A DNA stretch of 64,000 nt, from the NCBI RefSeq assembly GCF_010729305.1, contig NZ_AP022574.1, positions 3,286,001 through 3,350,000 on the forward strand. Reading direction: 5' to 3'. The notes beneath the pieces were generated by a model. That model had not been told where the DNA came from. It did no database searches and saw nothing but the letters and a program-made list of their open reading frames with translations. Position numbers and translations under genes: made by a program. Below are positions 31,941 through 40,705 of this stretch, piece by piece; within the stretch, counting starts at the first letter, position 1, and each line of letters starts with the position of its first letter. The stretch is from Mycolicibacterium psychrotolerans (GTDB lineage: Bacteria; Actinomycetota; Actinomycetes; Mycobacteriales; Mycobacteriaceae).

Positions 31941-33058
31941 CCGCCCTTCTCGCCACGCTCGGCGGCCGCTACTACACCGGTGCCGACGTCTTCGCCGCCG
32001 AGCAGGAACACATCTTCGAGAACATGTGGTTCTGTGCGGTGCGCTCGTCGGACCTGGCGCTGCCCGGAAAGTTCAAGAAGGTCCAGGTCGGCCGTGAGAG
32101 CGTGCTGCTGGTGCGCGGACGCGACGGGTTGCTGCGTGCCTTCCTCAACGTCTGCAGGCACCGCGGGGCGCAGCTGTGTACCGAGTCCGAGGGGGAGGTG
32201 AAGCGTACGCTGCGCTGCCCGTACCACTCCTGGACCTACGCCCTGGACGGCAAGCTGGTCGCCGCGCCGAACATCGGGACGCTGACCGACGGTGCCGGCG
32301 CGCCCATCGACCGGTACGCCTACGGCCTGGTGCCCGTCGCGCTGACGGAGTGGCTCGGCTACGCCTGGGTGTGCCTGTCCGACACCCCGCCGCCGTTCGA
32401 CGACGTGATCGGCGAGGCGACCCGCACCCTCGGCGACGCCGATACGATCAACCGGTACGGCATCGGCGGGCTGGACGTGGGGCACCGGGTGGTCTACGAC
32501 GTCGCGGCCAACTGGAAGCTCATCGTCGAGAACTTCATGGAGTGCTACCACTGCAGCTCCATCCATCCCGAACTGGTCGGCGTGCTGCCCGAGTTCGCGC
32601 GGGGAGTGGCCGCCCAGGCCAACGTCGGTCTCGGTGCGGAGTTCGGCACCGAGGTGGCGGGTTTCACCGTAGACGGCGCCGCGGGTTTCGACCGGCTGCC
32701 GGGCATCACCGACGACCAGGACCGCCGCTACTACGCGATCACCGTGAAACCGACGGTGTTCATCAACCTGGTGCCCGATCACGTGATCTTCCACCGGATG
32801 TTCCCGATGTCGGTGGACCGCACGATCGTCGAGTGCGACTGGCTCTACACCGGTGACGTCGTCGCCTCCGAGCGCGACGTGTCCGCGTCGGTCGAACTGT
32901 TCCACCGGGTCAACCTGCAGGACTTCGACGCCTGCGAACGCACCCAGCCCGCGATGTCGTCGCGGGCCTACCGTGACGGCGGTGTCCTCGTTCCCGCGGA
33001 ACATCACCTCGCGGAGTTCCATCACTGGGTAGTGTCCCGGCTGGCGACGTCGGTGTAG
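31937..33058 (+). CDS. Rieske non-heme iron oxygenase, glycine betaine demethylase (GbcA) type
   Basis: A terminal oxygenase predicted to demethylate glycine betaine to dimethylglycine with release of formaldehyde. In the 373-residue product the Rieske [2Fe-2S] ligands are Cys73/His75 (CRHRG) and Cys94/His97 (CPYHSW). The mononuclear iron site shows [22 protein letters not shown] with His205 and His210, and an aspartate later in LQDFDACER. Context (dimethylglycine oxidase, sarcosine oxidase, choline oxidase, betaine aldehyde dehydrogenase) makes glycine betaine the best substrate. No flavin/ferredoxin reductase (GbcB) is encoded next to it or elsewhere in the window. The start overlaps the sarcosine oxidase stop by 4 bp. 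Confidence 0.85.
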   Translation: MTALLATLGGRYYTGADVFAAEQEHIFENMWFCAVRSSDLALPGKFKKVQVGRESVLLVRGRDGLLRAFLNVCRHRGAQLCTESEGEVKRTLRCPYHSWTYALDGKLVAAPNIGTLTDGAGAPIDRYAYGLVPVALTEWLGYAWVCLSDTPPPFDDVIGEATRTLGDADTINRYGIGGLDVGHRVVYDVAANWKLIVENFMECYHCSSIHPELVGVLPEFARGVAAQANVGLGAEFGTEVAGFTVDGAAGFDRLPGITDDQDRRYYAITVKPTVFINLVPDHVIFHRMFPMSVDRTIVECDWLYTGDVVASERDVSASVELFHRVNLQDFDACERTQPAMSSRAYRDGGVLVPAEHHLAEFHHWVVSRLATSV

Positions 33059-33084
33059 ACGACAACGAGGAGGCCGCGACAGAC

Positions 33085-34575
33085 ATGGACGGTGAACCCG
33101 ACCTCTGTATCGGTGGCACCTGGCGGCACGCCTCCGACGGAGGCACCCGCGAGATCGTCGACCCCGCCGACGGCTCCGTCGCCGCCGTGGTCGACGAAGC
33201 CACCCCCGACGACGCGCGCGCAGCCGTGGCGGCTGCCCGGGCCGCCTTCGACGACGGCGCCTGGCGCGCCACCACCGCCGCTGAGCGCTCCGAGCTGCTG
33301 AACAGGATCGCCGACCTGCTGCAGCGCGACAAGGAGGATCTCGCGCATCTGGAGACGCGGGACACCGGAAAGACGCTCGCGGAGAGCCGGATCGACATCG
33401 ACGACGTCACCTCGGTGTTCCGGTACTACTCCCGCCTGATCGGTGTCGAGACCGACACGCTGGTCGACGTCGGAGACCCCGCCGTCATCAGCCGGGTGGT
33501 GCGCGAACCGATCGGGGTGTGCGTGCTGATCGCGCCGTGGAACTACCCGCTGCTGCAGATGTCCTGGAAGGTGGCGCCCGCACTGGCGGCGGGCTGCACC
33601 ATGGTGGCCAAACCCAGCGAGGTCACCCCGCTGAGCACCATCGCGTTCGTTCGTCTGCTCGACGAGGTGGGGTTGCCGCCCGGCGTGGTCAACCTTCTGC
33701 AGGGCAGCGGCGCCACCCTCGGCTCCGCGCTCACCGACAACCCGGACGTCGACTTCATCTCGTTCACCGGCGGCCTGGCCACCGGGCGCAGCATCGCGGC
33801 GACCGCCGCCGCGCACGTCACCAAGGTGGCCCTCGAACTCGGCGGCAAGAACCCGCACATCGTGTTCGCCGACGTCCGCGACAGCGGAGACTGGGACGCC
33901 GCCGTCGACCATGTGCTCACCGGCGTCTTCCTGCATTCCGGGCAGGTCTGCTCGGCGGGCACCCGGCTGATCGTCGAGGAGTCCATCGCCGACGACTTCG
34001 TCGCCGCGCTGGCCGACCGCGCGGGCACCATCCGCGTCGGAAACGGCATGGACCCGGCCAGCGAGACCGGGCCGCTGGTCTCCGAGCAGCACAGGGCGAA
34101 GGTGGAAGACTATGTCGCACTGGGTGTCTCAGAAGGCGCCAAGCTGGTCTGCGGCGGTTCGCGGCCCAGCGATCCGGCCTTGGCGCACGGCTACTTCTAC
34201 CTTCCCACGATCTTCGACCGGTGCGACCGGTCGATGCGCATCGTCGCAGAGGAGACCTTCGGGCCGATCCTGACGGTCGAGCGATTCACCAGCGAGGACG
34301 AGGCCATCGCCCTCGGCAACGACACGGAATACGGTCTCGCGGCCGGGGTTCGGACATCGGACACCGCCCGGGGCGAACGTGTGGTGCGTGCACTGCGGCA
34401 CGGCACGGTCTGGCTCAACGACTTCGGCTACTACACCGCGTCCGCCGAATGGGGCGGGTTCGGCAAATCGGGCAACGGGCGCGAACTGGGCCCCACCGGG
34501 CTGGCCGAATATCAAGAGCACAAACACATCTGGCACAACACCGCTCCCACCGCCGCGGGCTGGTTCAAGAATTGA
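33085..34575 (+). CDS. Betaine aldehyde dehydrogenase-like aldehyde dehydrogenase
   Basis: Oxidises betaine aldehyde to glycine betaine with NAD(P)+. The 496-residue ALDH has the N-terminal IGGTWRHASDGGTREIVDPADGS, cofactor motif PWNYPLLQMSWKVAPALAAG, TGGLATGRSIA, general base Glu251 in LELGGKN, and catalytic Cys289 in SGQVCSAG. AGGAGG at 33068-33073 lies 11 nt before the ATG. In a pathway with choline oxidase, which can carry out both oxidation steps, this enzyme may clear free betaine aldehyde or act on another aminoaldehyde. Assignment to betaine aldehyde is from context; sequence alone gives ALDH. Confidence 0.87.
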   Translation: MDGEPDLCIGGTWRHASDGGTREIVDPADGSVAAVVDEATPDDARAAVAAARAAFDDGAWRATTAAERSELLNRIADLLQRDKEDLAHLETRDTGKTLAESRIDIDDVTSVFRYYSRLIGVETDTLVDVGDPAVISRVVREPIGVCVLIAPWNYPLLQMSWKVAPALAAGCTMVAKPSEVTPLSTIAFVRLLDEVGLPPGVVNLLQGSGATLGSALTDNPDVDFISFTGGLATGRSIAATAAAHVTKVALELGGKNPHIVFADVRDSGDWDAAVDHVLTGVFLHSGQVCSAGTRLIVEESIADDFVAALADRAGTIRVGNGMDPASETGPLVSEQHRAKVEDYVALGVSEGAKLVCGGSRPSDPALAHGYFYLPTIFDRCDRSMRIVAEETFGPILTVERFTSEDEAIALGNDTEYGLAAGVRTSDTARGERVVRALRHGTVWLNDFGYYTASAEWGGFGKSGNGRELGPTGLAEYQEHKHIWHNTAPTAAGWFKN

Positions 34576-34601
34576 GATCGGCCTGAAAGAAGGGCAACAT
34601 C

Positions 34602-36152
34602 ATGGTGATCAAACAGCCGCATGCCGACAGTGGCATGGAGGACTTCGGCTACAAGGAATCGCTGGACCGCAGCATCGGCAAGTTCGCCAGCTTCGCCGCG
34701 GGCGTCAGCTACATCTCGATCCTGACCGGCACGTTCCAGCTGTTCTACTTCGGCTTCGGGACGGGTGGGCCCGCGTATCTGTGGTCGTGGCCCATGGTGT
34801 TCATCGGCCAGATGGCCGTCGCGCTGTGTTTCATGGAGCTCGCGGCGAAGTACCCGGTGGCGGGCTCGGTCTACAACTGGAGCAAGAAACTCGGTAGCCG
34901 GCTGGTGGGCTGGACGTCGGGATGGCTGATGTTGACGGCGTCCATCGTGACGATCTCCGCGGTGGTGCTGGCCTACCAGCTCAACCTGCCGCGACTGTGG
35001 AGCGGGTTCCAGATCGTCGGCGACGGCACCGGCACCTACGACTTCGCCACCAACGCCGTCGTTCTCGGCACCGTGCTGATCGTCTTCACGACGATCATCA
35101 ACGCCCTCGGCGTCAAACTGATGTCGATCATCAACAGCGCCGGCGTGTTCATCGAACTGATCGCCGCGGTGCTGATCGTGATCATCCTCGCGGTCAACGT
35201 CAAACGCGGGCCGGACGTCTTCTTCTCCACGGAGGGCTACGGCCAGGGGGAGAGCCTGGGCTACCTCGGTGTGTTCTTCATCGCGTCGCTGGCCTCGCTC
35301 TACGTGATGTACGGCTTCGACACGGCGAGCTCGCTCGGCGAGGAGACCGTGGAGCCGCGAAAGACCGCGCCCAAGGCCATTTTCCGCGCGATCCTGGCGT
35401 CTTTCGTGATCGGCGGCGGCATCCTCGTGTTCGCGGTGATGTCCGCGCCGGATCTGAAGGACCCGCAGATCGGGGAGAGCAGCGGCGGCCTGCAGTACAT
35501 CGTCGAGCAGGTGATGTGGGGCCCGCTGGGCAAGGTGTTCCTCGCCTGCATCGTCGTGGCGGTGACCGTGTGCACCCTGGCTGTCCACACCGCGGCGATA
35601 CGCCTGTCGTTCGCGATGGCACGTGACAACGCCCTGCCGTTCGGCGAGAAGCTGGCCACGGTGAACCCGAAGACCCAGACCCCGATCGTGCCGGCCGTGA
35701 CGATCGGCGTCATCTCCGCGATCATCCTGGCGATCAACATCGGTCAGCCCAAGATCTTCACCGTGCTGACGTCGATCGCGATCATCATGATCTACCTCGC
35801 GTACCTGATGGTCACCGCACCGATGCTGAAGAAGCGGTTCCAGGGCCAGTGGCCGCCCGCCGATCTCAAAGAAGGCGGCTACTTCACCATGGGCAAGTGG
35901 GGCCTGCCGGTGAACATCTTCGCGGTGCTGTGGGGGGCGAGCATGGCGCTCAACCTGGCGTGGCCACGCGTCGCCGTGTACGGCGACCCCTGGTACAACA
36001 CCTGGGGTGCGTTCGTCTACATCGGTGTCATCGTCGGCTCCGGCCTCCTGTGGTACGCGCTCAAGGGGCGCCACCACATCGGCACGCTGAAGTCCCATGC
36101 CGTCGAAACCGTGCGCGAGGCCGATCCTGATCAGCTCGCGGGGCAGGCCTGA
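34602..36152 (+). CDS. APC-family permease, probable choline/betaine importer
   Basis: A 516-residue, 12-helix amino acid/polyamine/organocation-type permease of the inner membrane. Features are an N-terminal cytoplasmic segment DFGYKESLDRSIGKFASFAAGVSYISI, the glycine-rich helix 1, CFMELAAKYPVAGSVYNWSKKLG (APC consensus) and helix 6 YGFDTASSLGEETVEPRKTAPKAI. AGAAGGG precedes the ATG by about 6-10 nt. Its stop overlaps the choline oxidase ATG (TGATG), tying it to that enzyme. Choline or glycine betaine import is an inference from the neighbours; an amino-acid substrate remains possible. Confidence 0.82.
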   Translation: MVIKQPHADSGMEDFGYKESLDRSIGKFASFAAGVSYISILTGTFQLFYFGFGTGGPAYLWSWPMVFIGQMAVALCFMELAAKYPVAGSVYNWSKKLGSRLVGWTSGWLMLTASIVTISAVVLAYQLNLPRLWSGFQIVGDGTGTYDFATNAVVLGTVLIVFTTIINALGVKLMSIINSAGVFIELIAAVLIVIILAVNVKRGPDVFFSTEGYGQGESLGYLGVFFIASLASLYVMYGFDTASSLGEETVEPRKTAPKAIFRAILASFVIGGGILVFAVMSAPDLKDPQIGESSGGLQYIVEQVMWGPLGKVFLACIVVAVTVCTLAVHTAAIRLSFAMARDNALPFGEKLATVNPKTQTPIVPAVTIGVISAIILAINIGQPKIFTVLTSIAIIMIYLAYLMVTAPMLKKRFQGQWPPADLKEGGYFTMGKWGLPVNIFAVLWGASMALNLAWPRVAVYGDPWYNTWGAFVYIGVIVGSGLLWYALKGRHHIGTLKSHAVETVREADPDQLAGQA

Positions 36153-37675
36153 TGGCTGACGCCGGCACCTTCGACTACGTCATCGCCGGCGGCGGTACCG
36201 CCGGATGTGTGCTGGCCGCGCGGCTCTCCGAGGACCCGGACGTGACGGTCTGCCTGATCGAGGCCGGGCCGTCCGATGTCGGCGACGACAAGATCCTGGT
36301 GCTCGCCGACTGGATGCATCTGCTCGACTCCGGCTACGACTGGGACTACCCGGTGGAGCCGCAGGAGCGCGGCAACTCGTTCATGCGGCACGCCAGGGGG
36401 AAGGTCCTCGGCGGGTGCTCGTCGCACAACTCCTGCATCGCCTTCCACCCGCCCGCCGAGGCGCTCGACGAATGGTCGGCGATGGGCGCGACGGGGTGGA
36501 GCGCCGCCGAGGTTCTGCCGCTGGTCAAGCGCCTCACCGAGACAGTGACGCTGCGCGACATCCCGCCCGAGGATCCCTGCGGCGCAGCGGTTCTCGAGGC
36601 CGCTGCGTCGGTCGGCATGCCCACGGTGGCGTTCAACCGCGGCGAGACGGTGCGCAACGGCGCCGGTTGGTTCCAGATCAACGCCACGCAGGACGGGACC
36701 AGGAACTCGACGTCGCACGCGTTCCTGCACCCGATCCTCGGTACCCGCAAGAACCTCGAGGTACGCACCGACACCTGGGTTTCGGAGGTCCTGTTCGACG
36801 ACGGACTGCGCGCGACCGGGGTGCGCTACCAGCGGCCGGACCTGACCGGCTACGACACGGTGGCCGCCCGCCGGGAGGTGATCTTGACCGCGGGGGCCAT
36901 CGACACCCCGAAGCTGTTGATGCTCTCCGGGATCGGGCCGACTGCACACCTGCGAGAGATCGGCGTCGACGTGCGCGTCGACTCGCCAGGGGTCGGCGCC
37001 AACCTCGACGACCACGTCGAGGGTCTGGTGTTCTGGGAGGCGGCCCGACCGATGGTGACCACCTCGACCCAGTGGTGGGAGATCGGGCTTTTCACCACGA
37101 TCGACGACGGCGTGAGCCAGCCGGACCTGATGATGCACTACGGCAGCGTCCCGTTCGACATGAACACGCTGCGCCGCGGCTACCCGACCACCGACAACGG
37201 ATTCTGCCTGACGCCCAACGTGACCCAGGGCCACTCCCGCGGAACGGTCCGGCTACGCACCCGCGACTTCCGCGACCGCCCCCGCGTCGACCCCCGGTAC
37301 TTCACCGACCCCGACGGGTACGACGATCGGATCATGCTGGCGGGGGTGAAACTCGCCCGCCGCATCGCTGAACAGTCCCCGCTGACGCCGTGGGTGGCGC
37401 GCGAGCTCGCGCCGGGGTCGGACGCCACCACCGACGACGAGCTGCTCGACTACATCCACCAGTGCCACAACACCGTCTACCACCCTGCCGCGACGGCGCG
37501 GATGGGTGCGGTGTCCGATCCGATGGCCGTGCTCGACCCGCACCTGCGGGTCAAGGGGGTCACGGGGTTGCGAGTGGTGGACGCCTCGGCGATGCCGAAG
37601 TTGCCGTCGGTGAACCCGAACATCACCGTGATGACGATGGCGGAGAAGTGTGCCGACCTCATCCGAACAGGCTGA
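36152..37675 (+). CDS. codA: Choline oxidase (GMC flavoprotein)
   Basis: Oxidises choline through betaine aldehyde to glycine betaine with O2, forming H2O2. The 507-residue GMC enzyme follows Arthrobacter choline oxidase closely, including GYDWDYPVEPQERGNSFMRHARGK. His92 in GGCSSHNSCIAF corresponds to covalent-FAD His99; Glu310 in STQWWEIG corresponds to Glu312, which binds the trimethylammonium group; His444 (HNTVYHP) and Asn488 (VNPN) correspond to catalytic His466 and Asn510. The DLMMHYGSVPFDMNTLRRGYPTT block is also shared. It is therefore better called an oxidase than a membrane choline dehydrogenase. It is slightly shorter than the 546-residue homologue, mostly at the C-terminus. Confidence 0.9.
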   Translation: MADAGTFDYVIAGGGTAGCVLAARLSEDPDVTVCLIEAGPSDVGDDKILVLADWMHLLDSGYDWDYPVEPQERGNSFMRHARGKVLGGCSSHNSCIAFHPPAEALDEWSAMGATGWSAAEVLPLVKRLTETVTLRDIPPEDPCGAAVLEAAASVGMPTVAFNRGETVRNGAGWFQINATQDGTRNSTSHAFLHPILGTRKNLEVRTDTWVSEVLFDDGLRATGVRYQRPDLTGYDTVAARREVILTAGAIDTPKLLMLSGIGPTAHLREIGVDVRVDSPGVGANLDDHVEGLVFWEAARPMVTTSTQWWEIGLFTTIDDGVSQPDLMMHYGSVPFDMNTLRRGYPTTDNGFCLTPNVTQGHSRGTVRLRTRDFRDRPRVDPRYFTDPDGYDDRIMLAGVKLARRIAEQSPLTPWVARELAPGSDATTDDELLDYIHQCHNTVYHPAATARMGAVSDPMAVLDPHLRVKGVTGLRVVDASAMPKLPSVNPNITVMTMAEKCADLIRTG

Positions 37676-39500
37676 GGCCGCCCGGCTGCCGGAGTTCCTG
37701 GCCGAGCACACCCCGTTTCAGGCCTCGACCGCCGACGAACTCGCGGCGCTGGCCGAGGGCGCCGCGATCGAACGATTCCCCGCCGGCGTCGTCGTCGCCG
37801 ATTACGCCGCACGCGTTCCCGACGAGGTGTGGATGGTGCGCGACGGCATGGTGGCGTTGCGGGCCAGCGGCGACGGCGCGCTGATCGACGTCGTCGGCCC
37901 CGGGGGGATCTTCGGCTACATGCCGCTGTTGACCGGCGCCGGAATGGATTTCGAGGCGCGCACGGCCGCGCCGAGCACGCTGATCCGGCTGCCCGGCGCG
38001 CTGGTCCGGGCGCAGTTCGCCAAGCCGGCCGGATTGGCGTTCCTGGCGTCGTCGGGCTGGAACCGCGCCGCGGCCGAGCGGCCGACCATCGCCCCGGCCA
38101 CCGACAGCAGGCCCGTCGCCGAACTCGTCCACGGCGACGTGCTGCTCGTCGAGCCGGGGGAGACGGTGCGCGAGGTCGTGACGAAGATGACCGAGCATCA
38201 CGTGTCCTACGCGTTGATCCGGCTACCGGACGGCGGCCTCGGCATCTTCACCGACCGGGATCTGCGGACGCGGGTGGTGGCCGCGGGGCGCCCCGTCGAC
38301 GTCTCCATCTCCTCGGTGATGAGCGCACCGGCGCGCACCGTGACCGCAGACCTGACCGCCGACAGCGTGCTGATGGAGATGCTGGAGTGCGGGTTGCGGC
38401 ACATGCCGGTGCTCACCGTGCGCGGCGAGGTGGTGGGTGTGCTCGAGGACGCCGACCTGCTCGCCGCGTCGGCGCGCCAGAGCTTCCTGCTGCGCCGCTC
38501 GATCGCGCTCGCCACCGACGCGACGCAGCTGCGCGCGGTCGGCCACCAGGTCACCGGCACGGCCGTTGCCCTGTTCCGCAGCGGCACCAAGGCCGTCGCC
38601 ACCAGCGCGATCCTGTCGGTGGTCATCGACAGCCTGGTGCGCCGCGCGCTCGAACTGGTCGTCGCGCAGGGTGACCGCGTGCCTGCCGGCGGATTCGCCT
38701 GGCTGACGCTGGGCAGCGTCGCACGCCGCGAGGCGATGCCGTCCTCCGACGTCGACAGTGCGTTGTCGTGGCGCGACGACCTGGCGGCCGAGGCCCCTCG
38801 GCTGCGGAGCCTCGCCGGTGCGGTGCACGATCTCCTCGACGACGCCGGGCTGCCGTCGGACCGCAACGGCGCGATCGCCGCCAAACCGAAGTTCTCCCGC
38901 TCACAATCGGATTGGCGCACCGCCGCGCACGGGTGGCTCGACGACCCGCTGCGCGACCGCGGGCTGATGTTCTCCTCGCTGCTGATCGACGGGCGCGTGG
39001 TGTGGGGCGACCCGGGGCTGCACACCGTGCCTGCGGCCTATCAGCGGATGCGCGAGGAACATCCGAACGCGTTGCGCCTGCAGCTGCTCGACGCGCTGTC
39101 GGGGCGGATGAAGACCCGTTCGCTGCGCGATGTGCTGTCGCGGCGCGGGGGCACCTTCGACCTGAAGAACCACGCCGTCACACCGATCGTGAACCTGGCC
39201 CGGTGGGGTGGGCTGGCCGCCGGTGTCACCTCGGCGTCCACGCCGACGCGGCTGGAGGCGGCCGCGCAGGCCGGAGCGCTCAGCGAGCGCGACGCCCGCA
39301 CACTGGGCGACGTCTTCGCGATGCTGCAGCGGCTGCGGATGGCCCATCAGGTCGACCAGATCACCGCGGGCCGCACACCCGGCGACATCGTGGCGTCCTC
39401 GGAGCTGTCCCCGCTCAACCGCAGTCTGCTCGGTGACGGGCTGCGCGAGATCGCCGCCGTCCGGCGTCGGGTCGGCAACCTCGGGTTCTCGGGCGTATAG
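37650..39500 (+). CDS. cNMP-binding/CBS/DUF294 nucleotidyltransferase-like sensor protein
   Basis: A 616-residue cytoplasmic signalling-type protein. Residues 10-130 form a cyclic-nucleotide-binding-like beta barrel (VVADYAARVPDEVWMVRDGMVAL, VGPGGIFGYMPLLTG). Residues 155-275 hold two CBS motifs (VLLVEPGETVREVVTKMTEHHVSYALI; MSAPARTVTADLTADSVLMEM). Residues 300-450 are a DUF294 nucleotidyltransferase core with LGSVARREAMPSSDVDSAL, the GS..R.E...SD.D active-site pattern related to GlnD. A C-terminal DUF294_C helical domain follows. The GTG start lies 26 bp inside the end of the choline oxidase gene, so it is translationally coupled. It may adenylylate or uridylylate a partner in response to energy charge, but no target is known. 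Confidence 0.85.
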   Translation: MPTSSEQAEAARLPEFLAEHTPFQASTADELAALAEGAAIERFPAGVVVADYAARVPDEVWMVRDGMVALRASGDGALIDVVGPGGIFGYMPLLTGAGMDFEARTAAPSTLIRLPGALVRAQFAKPAGLAFLASSGWNRAAAERPTIAPATDSRPVAELVHGDVLLVEPGETVREVVTKMTEHHVSYALIRLPDGGLGIFTDRDLRTRVVAAGRPVDVSISSVMSAPARTVTADLTADSVLMEMLECGLRHMPVLTVRGEVVGVLEDADLLAASARQSFLLRRSIALATDATQLRAVGHQVTGTAVALFRSGTKAVATSAILSVVIDSLVRRALELVVAQGDRVPAGGFAWLTLGSVARREAMPSSDVDSALSWRDDLAAEAPRLRSLAGAVHDLLDDAGLPSDRNGAIAAKPKFSRSQSDWRTAAHGWLDDPLRDRGLMFSSLLIDGRVVWGDPGLHTVPAAYQRMREEHPNALRLQLLDALSGRMKTRSLRDVLSRRGGTFDLKNHAVTPIVNLARWGGLAAGVTSASTPTRLEAAAQAGALSERDARTLGDVFAMLQRLRMAHQVDQITAGRTPGDIVASSELSPLNRSLLGDGLREIAAVRRRVGNLGFSGV

Positions 39501-39512
39501 GGTCGGTCAGCG

Positions 39513-40319
39513 ATGCCCACGCCCTCCGAGCGCGCACCCCGTGAGACCACCGCCGCCGTGCAGTCCGTCGACCGGGCGCTTCAGGTGCTGGAGATCATCG
39601 CCGCCCTCGGGCAGGCCGGGGTCACCGAGATCGCGACCGAACTCGGCGTGCACAAGTCCACCGCGTCGCGTCTGGTCGCCGCGCTGGAAGCCCGCGGCTA
39701 CGTCGAACAGATCTCCGAGCGCGGCAAGTACCGCCTCGGGCTGGCGCTCTCACGGTTGTCCCGCGCGGCCGGGGGACACGCCGACCTGGTGAAGACGAGC
39801 CAGGACATCTGCGACGCGCTGAGCGTCGACGTGGGGGAGACCACCAATGTGGCGGTCCTCGACGGCGACCGCATCGTGAACATCGTCGAGTCGATCGGTC
39901 CGGCCGAGATCACGCTGCGCACCTGGGTCGGCCAGAGCTGCCCGGCGTACGCCACCTCGAGTGGCAAGGTGCTGCTCGCGGGCCTGGAGCCGGCCGACGT
40001 GCGGGCCCGGCTGCGCCCGCCCTGGGTGCCCTTCACCGACGCCACCGTCACCACGGTCGCCGAACTCGCCGAGCAGCTGGCCACGGTGCGGGAGCGCGGG
40101 TGGGCCAGTGTCACCGAGGAACTCGAGGTCGGTCTGAACGCGGTGGCCGCGCCGATCTTCGACGTGCACTCGCAAGTGGTTGCCGCACTGAGCGTTTCGG
40201 GACCGGCCTACCGGCTCTCGGTGGAGCGGTTCGACGAGGTGGCGAAACGGACGGTGAACGCCGCGGATGCCGTCAGCCGCCGTCTCGGTTGGAGCCCCCG
40301 GACCGGTCAGGACCAGTAG
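39513..40319 (+). CDS. IclR-family transcriptional regulator
   Basis: A 268-residue regulator. The winged helix (VQSVDRALQVLEIIAALGQAGVTEIATELGVHKSTASRLVAALEARGYV, residues about 16-65, described in parts) is followed by the IclR effector domain (NVAVLDGDRIVNIVES, SCPAYATSSGKVLLAG, ELEVGLNAVAAPIFD, AALSVSGPAYRL). It lies 12 bp after the CBS/DUF294 gene and closes the choline/betaine set. It probably controls that set through the repeated 13-mers upstream of the first gene; the effector is presumably a pathway intermediate. The 3' end overlaps a convergent hypothetical gene by 13 bp. Confidence 0.92.
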   Translation: MPTPSERAPRETTAAVQSVDRALQVLEIIAALGQAGVTEIATELGVHKSTASRLVAALEARGYVEQISERGKYRLGLALSRLSRAAGGHADLVKTSQDICDALSVDVGETTNVAVLDGDRIVNIVESIGPAEITLRTWVGQSCPAYATSSGKVLLAGLEPADVRARLRPPWVPFTDATVTTVAELAEQLATVRERGWASVTEELEVGLNAVAAPIFDVHSQVVAALSVSGPAYRLSVERFDEVAKRTVNAADAVSRRLGWSPRTGQDQ

Positions 40320-40645
40320 AGGGCCCGCGCGGCGGGCAGCGTCGCGGCGAGTTCGGTGTCGAACCACGACCGCAGTTCGGCCATCGTGTGTTTCGGATAA
40401 ACGTATTTCGCCGCGCCGTACTTCCCGTACTTGCGTGTCCGGGCTGCCTCGTCCATCCCGAGCTTCGTCCGCGGGTACCACGACGTCAGCACGTCCCTGC
40501 TCGCCGCGGTGAAGCGGTGGGTGATGCGCTCGACGGTCAGATCGAGGTCCGGGATGTCCGCGGTGGCGTCGGCCACGGTGCGCAGCAGATCGCCATAAGC
40601 GTTGCGCCACTGCGGGATCGGCATGGCACACGCCGGGGGAGCCAT
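40307..40645 (-). CDS. Hypothetical protein, 112 residues
   Basis: A small protein I do not recognise. It has no signal peptide or membrane helix. It contains a hydrophobic/acidic N-terminal helix (WRNAYGDLLRTVADATADI), a central ERITHRFTAASRDVLTSWYPRTKLGMDEAARTRK region and a tyrosine/lysine-rich YGKYGAAKYVYPKHTMAELRSWFDTEL segment. An alternative start is the ATG at 40624. It is the last gene of the minus-strand group starting at 43495, with a 60 bp gap to the hydrolase. Codon use looks genuine, with GC-rich third positions. Confidence 0.55.
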   Translation of the reverse strand: MAPPACAMPIPQWRNAYGDLLRTVADATADIPDLDLTVERITHRFTAASRDVLTSWYPRTKLGMDEAARTRKYGKYGAAKYVYPKHTMAELRSWFDTELAATLPAARALYWS

Positions 40646-40705
40646 CGCACGGGTCTGTCGGGGGATGTCGTCATCGCTTGGGGAGCAACGGAATCGATCT
40701 TGTCG

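Noticed and set aside
34512..36098. 528-codon minus-strand frame opposite the APC permease
   Set aside because: His/Asp/Arg-rich shadow translation; the plus strand encodes an intact 12-helix permease.
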